A stretch of DNA of 64,000 bases, taken from the NCBI RefSeq assembly GCF_015024225.1, contig NZ_JACJGM010000021.1:1-64000 (forward strand). Direction: 5' to 3'. A program made the translations under genes and the position numbers. This DNA comes from Nocardioides lijunqiniae (lineage in GTDB: Bacteria > Actinomycetota > Actinomycetes > Propionibacteriales > Nocardioidaceae). This document shows, piece after piece, positions 30,911 to 40,096 of this stretch (within the stretch, counting starts at the first letter, position 1; the number at the start of each line of letters is the position of its first letter). The notes under the pieces were generated by a model, which saw nothing but the letters and a program-made list of their open reading frames with translations, was not told where the DNA came from and ran no database searches.

Positions 30911-31281
30911 TGGCCAAGGACAAGCACACCGTGAACCTGAAGAAGGGTGACACCGTCAAGGTGATCGCCGGCAAGGACAAGGGCGCCGAAGGCAAGATCA
31001 TCAAGGTGCTCCGCGAGGAGCAGCGGGTGATCGTCGAGGGTGTCAACCGGATCAAGAAGCACACCAAGGTCGTCAACCAGGGCGGTCGCGCCGGCACCAC
31101 CGGCGGGATCATCACGACCGAGGCCCCGATCCACGTCTCCAACGTCATGCTCGTCGAGGGCGACGGCGTGACCCGGATCGGCTTCCGCCGTGACGAGGTC
31201 ACCAAGCGCCGTCCCGACGGCTCGACGTACCCCTCGACGCGCAGCGTCCGCATCTCGCGCAAGACCGGCAAGGAAATCTGA
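30910..31281 (+). CDS. rplX: 50S ribosomal protein L24
   Basis: 123 residues. L24 initiates 50S assembly. The KOW motif is visible ([37 protein letters not shown]), and [35 protein letters not shown] follows as expected. It overlaps the neighbours rplN and rplE by one base each, an unusually compact stretch even for this operon. Confidence 0.97.
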   Translation: MAKDKHTVNLKKGDTVKVIAGKDKGAEGKIIKVLREEQRVIVEGVNRIKKHTKVVNQGGRAGTTGGIITTEAPIHVSNVMLVEGDGVTRIGFRRDEVTKRRPDGSTYPSTRSVRISRKTGKEI

Positions 31282-31859
31282 TGAGCACCGAGACCCCCGA
31301 GGCGACCGAGAAGGTCACGCCCCGTCTCAAGACCCGCTACCGCGAGGAGATCCTCCCCTCGCTGCAGTCGGAGTTCGAGATCAAGAACGTCATGAAGGTG
31401 CCCGGCCTGACCAAGATCGTGGTCAACATGGGTGTCGGCGAGGCCGCTCGCGACTCGAAGCTGATCGAGGGCGCCATCAAGGACCTCACCGCCATCACGG
31501 GCCAGAAGCCGCTCGTGACCAAGGCGCGCAAGTCCATCGCGCAGTTCAAGCTCCGCGAGGGCATGCCGATCGGTGCGCACACCACGCTGCGCGGCGACCG
31601 GATGTGGGAGTTCCTGGACCGTCTGCTGTCGCTGGCGCTCCCGCGCATCCGTGACTTCCGCGGCCTGTCGCCCAAGCAGTTCGACGGCAAGGGCAACTAC
31701 ACGTTCGGCCTGACCGAGCAGGTCATGTTCCACGAGATCGACCAGGACAAGGTCGACCGTCAGCGGGGCATGGACATCACGATCGTCACCACCGCCACCA
31801 ACGACGAGGAGGGCCGCGCGCTGCTCAAGCAGCTCGGCTTCCCCTTCAAGGAGAACTGA
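31281..31859 (+). CDS. rplE: 50S ribosomal protein L5
   Basis: 192 residues. L5 binds 5S rRNA and contacts the P-site t[119 protein letters not shown] is the complete family body. A short acidic N-terminus ([12 protein letters not shown]) is an extension. It lies one base before rpsZ. Confidence 0.98.
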
Positions 31860-31860
31860 C

Positions 31861-32046
31861 ATGGCAAAGACCGCGCTCAAGGTCAAGGCCGCCCGCAAGC
31901 CGAAGTTCGCGGTCCGGGGCTACACCCGGTGCCAGCGCTGCGGCCGCCCCAAGGCCGTGTACAGGAAGTTCGGCCTGTGCCGGATCTGCCTGCGCGAGAT
32001 GGCGCACCGCGGCGAGCTGCCCGGCGTCACCAAGTCCTCCTGGTAA
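31861..32046 (+). CDS. rpsZ: 30S ribosomal protein S14, zinc (type Z) form
   Basis: 61 residues, the short zinc-binding form of S14, with CQRCG (C24, C27) and CRIC (C40, C43) as the four ligands. Actinobacteria often also encode a longer zinc-free S14 under Zur control elsewhere; none is in this window. It is located between rplE and rpsH, the normal place for the housekeeping copy. Confidence 0.97.
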
Positions 32047-32119
32047 CACCACCCACAACCGCTGAAGGTCCCACCGAAGATGTCGGTGGGAAACCACAGG
32101 AAGAAAGGGCCATCCGGCC

Positions 32120-32527
32120 ATGACGATGACTGACCCGATCGCAGACATGCTGACTCGTCTGCGCAACGCCAACCAGGCGTACCACGACGCGGTGACCATG
32201 CCCTACAGCAAGCTCAAGCAGGGCGTCGCCGAGATCCTCAAGCAGGAGGGCTACATCACGTCGTTCGACGTGAAGGAGCCCGCCGAGGGCGAGGTCGGCC
32301 GCACGCTGACCATCACCCTCAAGTACGGCCGCAACCGCGAGCGCTCGATCGCCGGCGTCCGACGCATCAGCAAGCCCGGTCTCCGGGTCTACGCCAAGCA
32401 CACGGGTCTCCCGAAGGTGCTCGGCGGCCTGGGCGTCGCGATCATCTCGACGAGCCAGGGACTGCTGACCGACCGCCAGGCCAACCAGAAGGGCGTAGGT
32501 GGGGAAGTCCTCGCCTACGTCTGGTAA
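32120..32527 (+). CDS. rpsH: 30S ribosomal protein S8
   Basis: 135 residues. S8 is a primary 16S rRNA binder and, in enterobacteria, regulates the spc operon. [46 protein letters not shown] and the C-terminal [31 protein letters not shown] are standard. An ATG two codons in is a less likely start. A 73-bp gap precedes it with a GGAAGAAAGG ribosome binding region and a short GGTCCCACCG/CGGTGGG hairpin. Confidence 0.97.
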   Translation: MTMTDPIADMLTRLRNANQAYHDAVTMPYSKLKQGVAEILKQEGYITSFDVKEPAEGEVGRTLTITLKYGRNRERSIAGVRRISKPGLRVYAKHTGLPKVLGGLGVAIISTSQGLLTDRQANQKGVGGEVLAYVW

Positions 32528-32555
32528 CGACGAGACCGAGAAGGAGAACACCAGC

Positions 32556-33095
32556 ATGTCGCGCATTGGCAAGCTCCCCATCCCGGTCCCGTCCGGCGTG
32601 GACGTGGCCATCGACGACTCCCGGGTGACCGTCAAGGGGCCGAAGGGCACCCTGTCGCACACCGTCGCCGCTCCGATCACGGTCGAGCGCAACGACGGCG
32701 TCCTGGACGTCAAGCGCCCCGACGACGAGCGCGAGAGCCGTGCCCTGCACGGCCTCACGCGCACCCTGATCAGCAACATGGTCCAGGGCGTCACCGAGGG
32801 GTACGAGAAGAAGCTCGAGATCGTGGGCGTGGGTTACCGCGTCCTGTCGAAGGGCCCCACCCAGCTCGAGTTCCAGCTCGGCTACTCGCACGTGATCGTG
32901 TTCGACGCCCCCGAGGGCATCACGTTCAACGTCGAGAGCCAGACCAAGCTGGGCGTGGCCGGGATCGACAAGCAGCTCGTCGGAGAGGTCGCGGCCAACA
33001 TCCGCAAGCTCCGCAAGCCCGAGCCCTACAAGGGCAAGGGCGTTCGTTACGCCGGCGAGCAGATCCGCCGCAAGGTCGGAAAGGCTGGTAAGTGA
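32556..33095 (+). CDS. rplF: 50S ribosomal protein L6
   Basis: 179 residues. L6 sits at the base of the L7/L12 stalk near the sarcin-ricin loop. The start is ATG 32556 with GAAGGAGA upstream ([33 protein letters not shown]), although the frame is open earlier. The C-terminal block [44 protein letters not shown] (here with GID) is typical. Confidence 0.98.
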   Translation: MSRIGKLPIPVPSGVDVAIDDSRVTVKGPKGTLSHTVAAPITVERNDGVLDVKRPDDERESRALHGLTRTLISNMVQGVTEGYEKKLEIVGVGYRVLSKGPTQLEFQLGYSHVIVFDAPEGITFNVESQTKLGVAGIDKQLVGEVAANIRKLRKPEPYKGKGVRYAGEQIRRKVGKAGK

Positions 33096-33096
33096 C

Positions 33097-33480
33097 ATGG
33101 CGATCTCGCTGAAGCAGAACAAGCACACCGCCACGCGCACGAAGTCGCGTCTGCGTCGTCAGGTCCGGGGGCGCAAGCGCATCTCCGGCACCGCCGAGCG
33201 GCCGCGCCTGGTCGTCACGCGCTCGACCAAGCACATCACCGTGCAGGTCGTCGACGACCTGGTCGGCAAGACCCTGGCCTACGCCTCCACCATGGAGGGC
33301 GACCTGCGCTCCTTCGAGGGCGACAAGACCGCCAAGGCGAAGAAGGTCGGCGAGCTCGTCGCCGAGCGCGCCAAGGCTGCCGGTGTCGACGGCGTGGTCT
33401 TCGACCGCGCCGGGAACAAGTACCACGGTCGCATCGCGGCCCTTGCCGACGGTGCTCGCGCTGGGGGCTTGACCTTCTGA
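33097..33480 (+). CDS. rplR: 50S ribosomal protein L18
   Basis: 127 residues. L18 binds 5S rRNA with L5 and L25. [52 protein letters not shown] and [31 protein letters not shown] are the family blocks. It begins one base after rplF; a 34-bp gap with an AGAAGAGGAA ribosome binding site leads to rpsE. Confidence 0.98.
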   Translation: MAISLKQNKHTATRTKSRLRRQVRGRKRISGTAERPRLVVTRSTKHITVQVVDDLVGKTLAYASTMEGDLRSFEGDKTAKAKKVGELVAERAKAAGVDGVVFDRAGNKYHGRIAALADGARAGGLTF

Positions 33481-33514
33481 TGGCCAGCTACAAGCAAGAG
33501 AAGAGGAACCACTC

Positions 33515-34153
33515 ATGAGCGGAGCCCAGCGCGGACAGCGCAGTGGCGAGCGCCAGTCTGGTGGCCGTGGTGGACGCGACGGAGGTCGCGGCCAGGGCGC
33601 CGACAAGAACACCTACATCGAGCGCGTCGTCGCGATCAACCGCGTCGCCAAGGTCGTGAAGGGTGGTCGTCGCTTCAGCTTCACCGCCCTCGTGATCGTC
33701 GGTGACGGCGACGGCATGGTCGGCGTCGGCTACGGCAAGGCCAAGGAGGTCCCCGCGGCGATCGCGAAGGGTGTCGAGGAGGCCAAGAAGGCCTTCTTCC
33801 GCGTCCCTCGCATCCAGGGCACCATCCCGCACCCGGTCCAGGGCGAGAAGGCGGCCGGTGTGGTCTTCCTGCGCCCCGCCGCTCCCGGTACCGGCGTCAT
33901 CGCCGGTGGTCCGGTGCGTGCGGTGCTCGAGTGCGCCGGCATCCACGACGTCCTCAGCAAGTCGCTCGGCTCGTCGAACCAGATCAACATCGTCCACGCG
34001 ACGGTGGAGGCTCTGCGGATGCTCGAGGAGCCCGAGGCTGTGGCTGCTCGTCGTGGCCTGCGCGTCGAGGACGTCGCTCCGGCGGCCCTCCTGCGGGCGA
34101 AGGCGGCCGGCATCGCCGAGGCTGCCGACGTCGCTGCTGCGGGGAGGTCCTGA
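33515..34153 (+). CDS. rpsE: 30S ribosomal protein S5
   Basis: 212 residues. S5 works with S4 and S12 in decoding fidelity. The first ~35 residues are a Gly/Arg-rich extension ([27 protein letters not shown]); then [50 protein letters not shown] is the family core. The C-terminal tail after [12 protein letters not shown] is longer than in E. coli. The stop overlaps rpmD by one base. Confidence 0.98.
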   Translation: MSGAQRGQRSGERQSGGRGGRDGGRGQGADKNTYIERVVAINRVAKVVKGGRRFSFTALVIVGDGDGMVGVGYGKAKEVPAAIAKGVEEAKKAFFRVPRIQGTIPHPVQGEKAAGVVFLRPAAPGTGVIAGGPVRAVLECAGIHDVLSKSLGSSNQINIVHATVEALRMLEEPEAVAARRGLRVEDVAPAALLRAKAAGIAEAADVAAAGRS

Positions 34154-34344
34154 TGGCCCAGCTCAAGGTCCAGCAGAAGAAGTCGACGATCGGCTGCAAC
34201 GCCAACCAGCGTGAGACCGTGCGCTCGCTCGGTCTGAAGCGGATCGGCGACGTCGTCATCAAGGAGGACCGCCCGGAGATCCGGGGCATGGTCCACACCG
34301 TCCGTCACCTGGTGACGGTCGAGACAATCGACGGAGGCGAGTGA
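34153..34344 (+). CDS. rpmD: 50S ribosomal protein L30
   Basis: 63 residues, standard size. [56 protein letters not shown] is a complete L30. The ATG at 34153 overlaps the rpsE stop by one base, and rplO follows after four bases. Confidence 0.97.
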   Translation: MAQLKVQQKKSTIGCNANQRETVRSLGLKRIGDVVIKEDRPEIRGMVHTVRHLVTVETIDGGE

Positions 34345-34348
34345 TCAC

Positions 34349-34789
34349 ATGACGCTCAAGCTTCATCACCTGCGCCCTGCCCCCGGCGCCAAGAAGGCCA
34401 AGACCCGCGTGGGTCGTGGTGAGGGCTCGAAGGGCAAGACGTCGGGCCGTGGCACCAAGGGCACCAAGGCCCGCTACCAGGTCCCGGCCGCCTTCGAGGG
34501 TGGCCAGATGCCGATCCACATGCGGCTCCCCAAGCTGAAGGGGTTCAAGAACCCGTTCAAGGTGGAGTTCCAGGTCGTCAACCTCGACCGCATCAACGAG
34601 CTGTTCCCCGAGGGTGGCACCGTCACCGTCGACCAGCTCGTCGACCGCGGCGCGGTCCGCAAGGGCCAGCCCGTCAAGGTCCTCGGACAGGGCGACATCT
34701 CGGTCAAGGTCCAGGTGAGCGCCAACGCGTTCTCCTCCTCGGCCAAGGACAAGATCGAGGCCGCGGGCGGCACCGCCACCCTGGTCTGA
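34349..34789 (+). CDS. rplO: 50S ribosomal protein L15
   Basis: 146 residues. L15 is a late 50S assembly protein. [83 protein letters not shown] is the typical glycine- and lysine-rich N-terminal half. A terminator-like hairpin lies just after it, before secY. Confidence 0.98.
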   Translation: MTLKLHHLRPAPGAKKAKTRVGRGEGSKGKTSGRGTKGTKARYQVPAAFEGGQMPIHMRLPKLKGFKNPFKVEFQVVNLDRINELFPEGGTVTVDQLVDRGAVRKGQPVKVLGQGDISVKVQVSANAFSSSAKDKIEAAGGTATLV

Positions 34790-34811
34790 CCAGCAACACA
34801 CCGTGACACGC

Positions 34812-34856
34812 AGGGGCACCGCCCTCCACTCCTCCCGGAGTCGGGGTGGTGCCCCT
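34812..34856 (+). terminator. Hairpin between rplO and secY
   Basis: A 13-pair stem with one G-U (34812-34824 with 34844-34856, arms AGGGGCACCGCCC and GGGTGGTGCCCCT) encloses a smaller ACTCC/GGAGT stem. It starts 22 bp after rplO. There is no T-tract, so it may attenuate rather than end transcription. Confidence 0.6.
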
Positions 34857-34888
34857 CGTGCACGAGCAGGACGCACCAGGGTGCCTGT

Positions 34889-34894
34889 TAGGCT
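34889..34894 (+). promoter_or_regulatory. Possible secY promoter -10 element
   Basis: TAGGCT at 34889-34894 matches the actinobacterial -10 consensus and lies after the rplO hairpin, 88 bp before secY. The -35 region is weak, so this is tentative. Confidence 0.35.
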
Positions 34895-34981
34895 TCCACG
34901 GGCCCTGGACCAGCTCACAGGTCACGCCGGTCGAGGCGACAGACACTGGGGCCCGCCACCAGCTTGGAGAAAGAGGATGTC

Positions 34982-36280
34982 GTGCTCAGCGCGTTCGTGA
35001 ACGCTTTCCGAACCCCCGACCTGCGGCGCAAGCTGCTGTTCGTCCTGCTGGTCATCGTGATCTTCCGGGCCGGTTCGCAGATCCCCGCCCCCGGTGTCGA
35101 CTTCGGCAACGTCCAGGACTGTCTCGGCAACAAGGAGAACAGTGAGGGCGTCTACAACCTCATCAACCTGTTCTCCGGCGGCGCCCTGCTCCAGCTGACG
35201 ATCTTCGCGCTGGGGATCATGCCGTACATCACCGCCAGCATCATTCTCCAGCTGCTCGTCGTGGTCATCCCGCGGCTCGAGGCGCTGAAGAAGGAGGGCC
35301 AGTCGGGGCAGACCAAGATCACGCAGTACACCCGCTACCTCACCCTCGGGCTCGCGCTCCTCCAGGCCACCGGCATCGTGGCCCTGGCCCGGTCCGGCAA
35401 CCTGTTGCAGGGCTGCACCGAGCCGCTGCTGCACAACGACAACACCCAGACCTTCCTGGTGATGGTCATGACCATGACCGCCGGCACCGCCGTCATCATG
35501 TGGCTCGGCGAGCTCATCACCGACCGCGGCGTCGGCAACGGCATGTCGATCCTGATCTTCTGCCAGGTCGTCGCGACCTTCCCGAGCGCCCTGTGGGCCG
35601 TGCAGGTCAGCCAGGGCTGGTGGATCTTCTCCATCGTCATCGCGGTCGGCCTCGTGGTCGTCGCGGCGGTCATCTTCATCGAGCAGGCGCAGCGCCGCAT
35701 CCCGGTGCAGTACGCCCGGCGCATGGTGGGCCGCAAGATGTTCGGCGGCAGCTCGACGTACATCCCGCTCAAGGTCAACCAGGCCGGCATCATCCCGGTC
35801 ATCTTCGCCTCGTCGCTGCTCTACCTCCCGGCCATGGCCGTGCAGTTCAACCAGGAGAGCCAGTCCGGCTGGGTGAAGTTCATCAGCAAGTACCTCGTCA
35901 CCGGCGGTCACCCGCTCTACATGGCGACGTTCTTCGCGCTCATCGTCTTCTTCACCTACTTCTACGTGTCGATCACCTTCAACCCGACCGAGGTGGCCGA
36001 CAACATGAAGAAGTACGGCGGCTTCATCCCGGGCATCCGTGCCGGGAAGCCGACCGAGGACTACCTGTCCTACGTCCTGGCCCGCATCACCCTGCCGGGC
36101 GCCCTCTACCTGGGGCTCATCTCGCTGATCCCGCTGATCGCACTGGTGCTCATCGACGCCAACCAGAACTTCCCGTTCGGTGGCACGTCGATCCTGATCA
36201 TGGTGGGCGTCGCGCTCGACACCGTGAAGCAGATCGAGAGCCAGCTGCAGCAGCGCAACTACGAGGGCTTCCTCCGCTAG
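34982..36280 (+). CDS. secY: Preprotein translocase subunit SecY
   Basis: 432 residues with ten TM helices; the channel-forming subunit of SecYEG that exports unfolded proteins and inserts membrane proteins. The start is GTG 34982 (VLSAFVNAFRTPDLRRKLLF), with the ribosome binding site GGAGAAAGAGG ending six bases upstream; a TTG six codons earlier would overlap that site. FRAGSQIPAPGVD, LFSGGALLQLTIFALGIMPYITASIILQLL (TM2 with the plug region before it), and GIIPVIFASSLLYLPA are family landmarks. It is followed by adk and map, as usual. Confidence 0.97.
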   Translation: MLSAFVNAFRTPDLRRKLLFVLLVIVIFRAGSQIPAPGVDFGNVQDCLGNKENSEGVYNLINLFSGGALLQLTIFALGIMPYITASIILQLLVVVIPRLEALKKEGQSGQTKITQYTRYLTLGLALLQATGIVALARSGNLLQGCTEPLLHNDNTQTFLVMVMTMTAGTAVIMWLGELITDRGVGNGMSILIFCQVVATFPSALWAVQVSQGWWIFSIVIAVGLVVVAAVIFIEQAQRRIPVQYARRMVGRKMFGGSSTYIPLKVNQAGIIPVIFASSLLYLPAMAVQFNQESQSGWVKFISKYLVTGGHPLYMATFFALIVFFTYFYVSITFNPTEVADNMKKYGGFIPGIRAGKPTEDYLSYVLARITLPGALYLGLISLIPLIALVLIDANQNFPFGGTSILIMVGVALDTVKQIESQLQQRNYEGFLR

Positions 36281-36288
36281 GGGACGGG

Positions 36289-36310
36289 GTCGGCGCGCTC
36301 CTGCGCCGAC
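36289..36310 (+). terminator. Small hairpin between secY and adk
   Basis: An 8-bp stem (36289-36296 with 36303-36310, arms GTCGGCGC and GCGCCGAC) with loop GCTCCT follows the secY stop by eight bases. No T-tract; probably only a weak attenuator or processing site. Confidence 0.35.
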
Positions 36311-36382
36311 GCCACCGCGCACCTGCCGGTCCCGGCATGCGAAAATGCACGGACCAGGTCACGACAAGGAGATCCGTCGGCT

Positions 36383-36958
36383 ATGCGACTCATCATCATG
36401 GGCCCCCCCGGGGCGGGGAAGGGCACGCAGGCGAAGTTCGTCGCGGACCACTTCAAGATCCCTGCGATCTCCACGGGCGACATCTTCCGCGCCAACGTCA
36501 CCCAGGGCACCGCGCTCGGTGTGAAGGCCAAGCAGTACATGGACGCGGGCGACTACGTGCCCGACGAGGTCACGAACCTGATGGTGCGTGACCGCATCGA
36601 CCAGCCCGACGCCGAGTCCGGCTTCCTCCTCGACGGCTACCCGCGCACGCTCGCGCAGGTCGAGGAGCTCGACGGGATGATCAGCTTCACCGGCCACAAG
36701 CTGGACGCCGTCCTGGTGCTCACCGTCGACCAGGACGAGATCGTCCAGCGGCTGCTGCAGCGGGCCGAGCTGGAGGGGCGTGCGGACGACACCGAGGACG
36801 TCATCCGCAAGCGCCAGGAGCTCTACGTCGAGCAGACCGAGCCCCTGATCGAGGTCTACCGCGAGCGCGGCATCCTGATCGAGCTCGACGGCATGGGCGA
36901 GGTCGACGAGGTCACCCAGCGCATCTTCGACGCGCTGGACGTCTGGCCGCAGAGCTGA
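36383..36958 (+). CDS. adk: Adenylate kinase
   Basis: 191 residues, the short-lid form typical of actinobacteria. It interconverts AMP, ATP and ADP. The P loop [10 protein letters not shown] (residues 7-16), AMP-site [27 protein letters not shown], and the short [21 protein letters not shown] are visible; no zinc-finger LID is present. Start ATG 36383 with an AAGGAGA ribosome binding site. Map begins seven bases after its stop. Confidence 0.97.
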   Translation: MRLIIMGPPGAGKGTQAKFVADHFKIPAISTGDIFRANVTQGTALGVKAKQYMDAGDYVPDEVTNLMVRDRIDQPDAESGFLLDGYPRTLAQVEELDGMISFTGHKLDAVLVLTVDQDEIVQRLLQRAELEGRADDTEDVIRKRQELYVEQTEPLIEVYRERGILIELDGMGEVDEVTQRIFDALDVWPQS

Positions 36959-36965
36959 CCTGACG

Positions 36966-37784
36966 GTGGGACTGCTCGGCCGAGGCATCGAGATCAAGTC
37001 GCCGGACCAGATCGACGTCATGCGGCGCGCCGGCCTGGTGGTGGGTCGCACCCTGGAGCTGATGCGCGCCAGCGTGCGCGCCGGCATCAGCACCGCCGAG
37101 CTCGACGCCATCGCCGAGGACCACATCCGGTCCTCGGGCGCCGTGCCGTCGTTCCAGGGCTACCAGGGCTTCCCGGCCAGCATCTGCGCCTCCGTCAACG
37201 ACGAGGTCGTGCACGGCATCCCGGGCTCCCGGGTGCTCGCCGACGGCGACCTGGTCTCCATCGACTGCGGCGCGATCGTGGACGGCTGGCACGGGGACGC
37301 GGCGGTCACCGTGGCCGTGGGGGCCGTGCCCGACGACCTGACGCGGCTCTCCCGGGTGACCGAGGAGGCCATGTGGCGCGGCATCGCCGCCGCCCGGCTG
37401 GGCGGACGCGTCACCGACATCTCCCACGCCGTCGAGCAGCACGTCCGGTCCGAGGGGAGCTTCGGCATCGTCGAGGACTACACCGGTCACGGCATCGGCA
37501 GCCAGATGCACCAGCCGCCCGACGTGCCCAACTACGGGCGCGCCGGTCGTGGCGCCAAGCTGGTCGAGGGGCTGGCGCTGGCCGTGGAGCCGATGGTCAC
37601 GCTCGGCACCAAGGACACCGCGCTGCTCGACGACGACTGGACGGTCGTGACCGCCGACGGCTCGAGGGCCGCGCACTTCGAGCACACCTTCACCCTCACC
37701 GACCGCGGCACCTGGGTCCTCACCGCGCTCGACGGCGGCGAGGAGATGCTGCGCCAGCTCGGCGTGCCGTTCGGCGGACGCTGA
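36966..37784 (+). CDS. map: Methionine aminopeptidase, type I
   Basis: 272 residues. Map removes the initiator Met from nascent proteins. The five metal ligands of the type I pita-bread fold are seen in SIDCGAIVDGWHGD (two Asp), GHGIGSQMHQPP (His), ALAVEPMV (Glu) and HFEHTFTLT (Glu). There is no N-terminal zinc-finger extension. The start is GTG 36966, seven bases after adk, so the two are cotranscribed. Confidence 0.96.
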   Translation: MGLLGRGIEIKSPDQIDVMRRAGLVVGRTLELMRASVRAGISTAELDAIAEDHIRSSGAVPSFQGYQGFPASICASVNDEVVHGIPGSRVLADGDLVSIDCGAIVDGWHGDAAVTVAVGAVPDDLTRLSRVTEEAMWRGIAAARLGGRVTDISHAVEQHVRSEGSFGIVEDYTGHGIGSQMHQPPDVPNYGRAGRGAKLVEGLALAVEPMVTLGTKDTALLDDDWTVVTADGSRAAHFEHTFTLTDRGTWVLTALDGGEEMLRQLGVPFGGR

Positions 37785-38068
37785 GGCGAGGGCCGGCGGG
37801 TGAGTTTCACCGGGTACCCGGTGAAACTCATGCTTCCGGCATGAAGCTTCGTGCGGGAAGCATGAGTTTCGTACGGGTGGTGGGGCTCGTGAGGTCGTGG
37901 TGACGGTGGGTGTCCTGGCCGGGCCTAGCGGCGCGGCTGTTCGTGGAGTTTCACCGGGTACCCGGTGAAACTCACGCTTCCGGCACGAAACTCCGCCGGG
38001 GCAGCGTGAGTTTCTCGCGGGCGCTGGGACTGGTGTGAACGCCGGGCGGCGACCTGCGTGCGCGAAGG
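37785..38068. repeat. Two copies of a long perfect palindrome with hairpin tail
   Basis: Copy 1 is a perfect 30-bp palindrome at 37801-37830 (left arm TGAGTTTCACCGGGT), centred on GGTACC. Copy 2 is the same sequence as 28 bp at 37946-37973. Each is followed by a related tail: copy 1 CATGCTTCCGGCATGAAGC and a GGAAGCAT return arm (37830-37837 with 37856-37863), copy 2 CACGCTTCCGGCACGAAAC and a GCAGCGTGAGTTTC end. The region lies between map and the WXG100 gene facing it. No coding sequence is seen. Confidence 0.8.
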
Positions 38069-38329
38069 CTAGGCGCTGGCGCGGTCCTGGTCGGAGACGT
38101 TCTCGGCGGCGACGCGGGCGGCGTCGTCCAGGGCCTCGGCGGCCGAGCGCAGGGCGCGCACGTGGGCGGACTGCCACTCGCCCTCGAAGCGGTCCCGGTC
38201 GTGGCCCACCCACGAGGTGACCGCGAGCTGCGCGGTCAGTCGGGCCTCCAGCTCGCGCACCCGGGCCGCGACCGTGGCCATGCGGCTGGAGAGGCGGGCC
38301 ACGCTCTCGGTGTCCATCCCGTAGATCAC
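38069..38329 (-). CDS. WXG100-family protein (ESAT-6-like)
   Basis: 86 residues, helical hairpin. The turn contains W-V-G in TSWVGHDRDRFEGEWQ (about residues 39-54), the WXG motif of small type VII secretion substrates. The C-terminus is Ala/Glu-rich and ends NVSDQDRASA, lacking an obvious YxxxD/E secretion signal. The start is GTG 38329, in GTGA with the stop of the upstream gene. Last gene of a three-gene operon. No type VII machinery (EccC, EccB) is in the window. Confidence 0.78.
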   Translation of the reverse strand: MIYGMDTESVARLSSRMATVAARVRELEARLTAQLAVTSWVGHDRDRFEGEWQSAHVRALRSAAEALDDAARVAAENVSDQDRASA

Positions 38330-39105
38330 GGCGCGACCTCCGTGGCCGGGTCGGTGGAGGCGGTCGCCTCGGAGGCCAGGGCCTCGACGCGGGCCCGGAG
38401 CGAGGCGACGGTCTCGGGTCGGGCGCTGACCCGGCCGGTGGTCGGGTCCGCCACGACCGACCAGGACCCGCGAGGGCCGGTGAAGAGGCCGGTCATCGCG
38501 GGGCGCTCGTCCCGGTCGGCGTCGATCACCAGGACGTCGGCCCGGACGTAGGCGGCGCCGAGGTGCTCCAGGAGCTCGGGAGGAGCCTCGCCGTCGGGGG
38601 AGCCGGTCAGCACGACGGGCTCTCCGGTGCCGTCGGCGGCGTCGGGGTGCAGGGTGGCGCCGGCCAGGAGCTCGGCGAGCGCGGCGGTGTGACCCAGCGC
38701 GAAGCGGTGCAGGCCGTCGGAGCCGACCTCCTCCAGCAGCGCGATCTCGTCGACCAGGTGGGCGTACCAGAAGTCCTGGCCGGTCGCGGTGGTGCGGGCG
38801 ACCGCGACGACGCGACGCGCGGCCTGGCGCAGCGTGAGCGCGGACAGCACGTCCTGGCGCACCATGGCGTCGACCTCGACCTCGGTGCCGTCCGAGCCGG
38901 GCGTCGGCGTGGCCGTGGCGTCGACGGCCGGCGGGTCCACGATGCCGCGGGCGACGAGCCCGCGCAGGGCCGTACGGCGCACGGCGTCGCGCTCGGCGTC
39001 GGGGACCGCGGACAGGAACGGCGTGACGACGGCGCCGGGCCCGGGCGTGAGGACGGAGAGCTCCTCGTCGGTGAGGATCTCGAGGGCGACGGTGGAGGCG
39101 GGCAT
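38326..39105 (-). CDS. Unknown protein in WXG100 operon (possible T7SS chaperone-like)
   Basis: 259 residues, soluble, no signal peptide. It begins MPASTVALEILTDEELSVLTPGPG, and ends with GSWSVVADPTTGRVSARPETVASLRARVEAL. The N-terminal style, length and position between two WXG100 genes recall the EspG-type chaperones of ESX loci, but no diagnostic motif was seen, so this is only a suggestion. Starts three bases after the upstream stop and overlaps the small WXG100 gene by four, so the three genes are coordinated. Confidence 0.6.
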   Translation of the reverse strand: MPASTVALEILTDEELSVLTPGPGAVVTPFLSAVPDAERDAVRRTALRGLVARGIVDPPAVDATATPTPGSDGTEVEVDAMVRQDVLSALTLRQAARRVVAVARTTATGQDFWYAHLVDEIALLEEVGSDGLHRFALGHTAALAELLAGATLHPDAADGTGEPVVLTGSPDGEAPPELLEHLGAAYVRADVLVIDADRDERPAMTGLFTGPRGSWSVVADPTTGRVSARPETVASLRARVEALASEATASTDPATEVAP

Positions 39106-39107
39106 GG

Positions 39108-39986
39108 TCAGGCTCCTGCGGGTTGCGGGGTGGGCGACAGCAGGCCGCGCGCCCAGGACTTGGCGGCCTCCAGGCCGCTCGTGGCGCCGTCCCAGACGCG
39201 GCCGGCCGTCTCGTCGATCGACGACCAGTGGTCCACGACGAAGTTGCCGGCGCTCCAGAGCCCGTAGACGACGACGGCGCCCCCGGCCACCGCGGCGGTG
39301 ATGGGCGCCGAGACCGCCAGCGCGGTGCCGCCGATGAGCAGGGTCGCGGCGCCCGCGGCGCCGGCCAGGCCGAAGCCGCGCGTGGCGGCCTCGCGCCAGC
39401 CGTCGTAGCCGCCGCCGGTGAAGGCGTCCTTGAGGCCGGAGAAGACCGTGATCGGCAGCGACAGCTTGCCCAGGAGGTTGCGCGCGCCGGCGAGCATGCC
39501 GGTGGCCTGCTTGCCGTTGCGCAGCACCTCGAGCGCGGCGAGCAGCCTCTCGGAGCGCACCAGCCCGGCGAAGCCGGTGGCCGGCATCATCAGCGCCTTG
39601 ACGAAGTCGTTGAGCTGCAGCGCTTTCTTGATCGCGTTGAACGGCTTCATGACGAAGTCCCACAGCGTCTTGGTGTCGAGACCCCAGTCGAGCACGCCGT
39701 ACGACGGCCCGGCCGTCTCGGAGCCGCTGGCCCGCTCCTGCTCCTCGGCGTTGTCGGCGAGCAGCCGGGCGGCCGTCTCGAGGGCGTCGGACACCCCGGT
39801 CATCTGGACCTGGGCGAACGACGCCCACTCGTCCTTGCAGCGGCTGGCGTCCGGTCCCTGCCAGTCGGCGGCGTCCTGGATGCCGCTGGTGAGCTCGCCG
39901 GCCAGCTCGCGCAGCTCGCGGGCGCCGTCCCCGAACGACGCGGCGAGGCGCTGCAGCTCCTCGACGTCGGCCCCGATCATGGTCAT
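39108..39986 (-). CDS. WXG100-domain protein with Gly/Ala-rich hydrophobic C-terminus
   Basis: 292 residues. Residues 1-90 are a WXG100 module (DAADWQGPDASRCKDEW around the turn, with helices on both sides). Residues ~95-190 are a mixed region with WDFVMKPFNAIKKALQLNDFVKALMMP, and residues ~205-260 are a Gly/Ala-rich hydrophobic segment (GFGLAGAAGAATLLIGGTALAVSAPITAAVAGGAVVVYG) suited to membrane insertion. N-terminal WXG100 plus a large C-terminus is the architecture of type VII effectors, including membrane-active toxins; here no enzyme domain is recognised. First gene of the operon. Confidence 0.68.
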   Translation of the reverse strand: MTMIGADVEELQRLAASFGDGARELRELAGELTSGIQDAADWQGPDASRCKDEWASFAQVQMTGVSDALETAARLLADNAEEQERASGSETAGPSYGVLDWGLDTKTLWDFVMKPFNAIKKALQLNDFVKALMMPATGFAGLVRSERLLAALEVLRNGKQATGMLAGARNLLGKLSLPITVFSGLKDAFTGGGYDGWREAATRGFGLAGAAGAATLLIGGTALAVSAPITAAVAGGAVVVYGLWSAGNFVVDHWSSIDETAGRVWDGATSGLEAAKSWARGLLSPTPQPAGA

Positions 39987-40096
39987 GGCCCGACGATAGG
40001 TCCGGGGGATCGCCCGGGTCAGCCGGAGACTTCCGGATCGTCCGGGCGAGATCGCCCGTTTCGCGGTCGCCCCGCCACGTGGGAGGATGGCGGCGT

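Noticed and set aside
34964..34981. TTG start for secY six codons upstream
   Set aside because: It would overlap the GGAGAAAGAGG ribosome binding site that serves GTG 34982, and SecY homologues begin near the latter.
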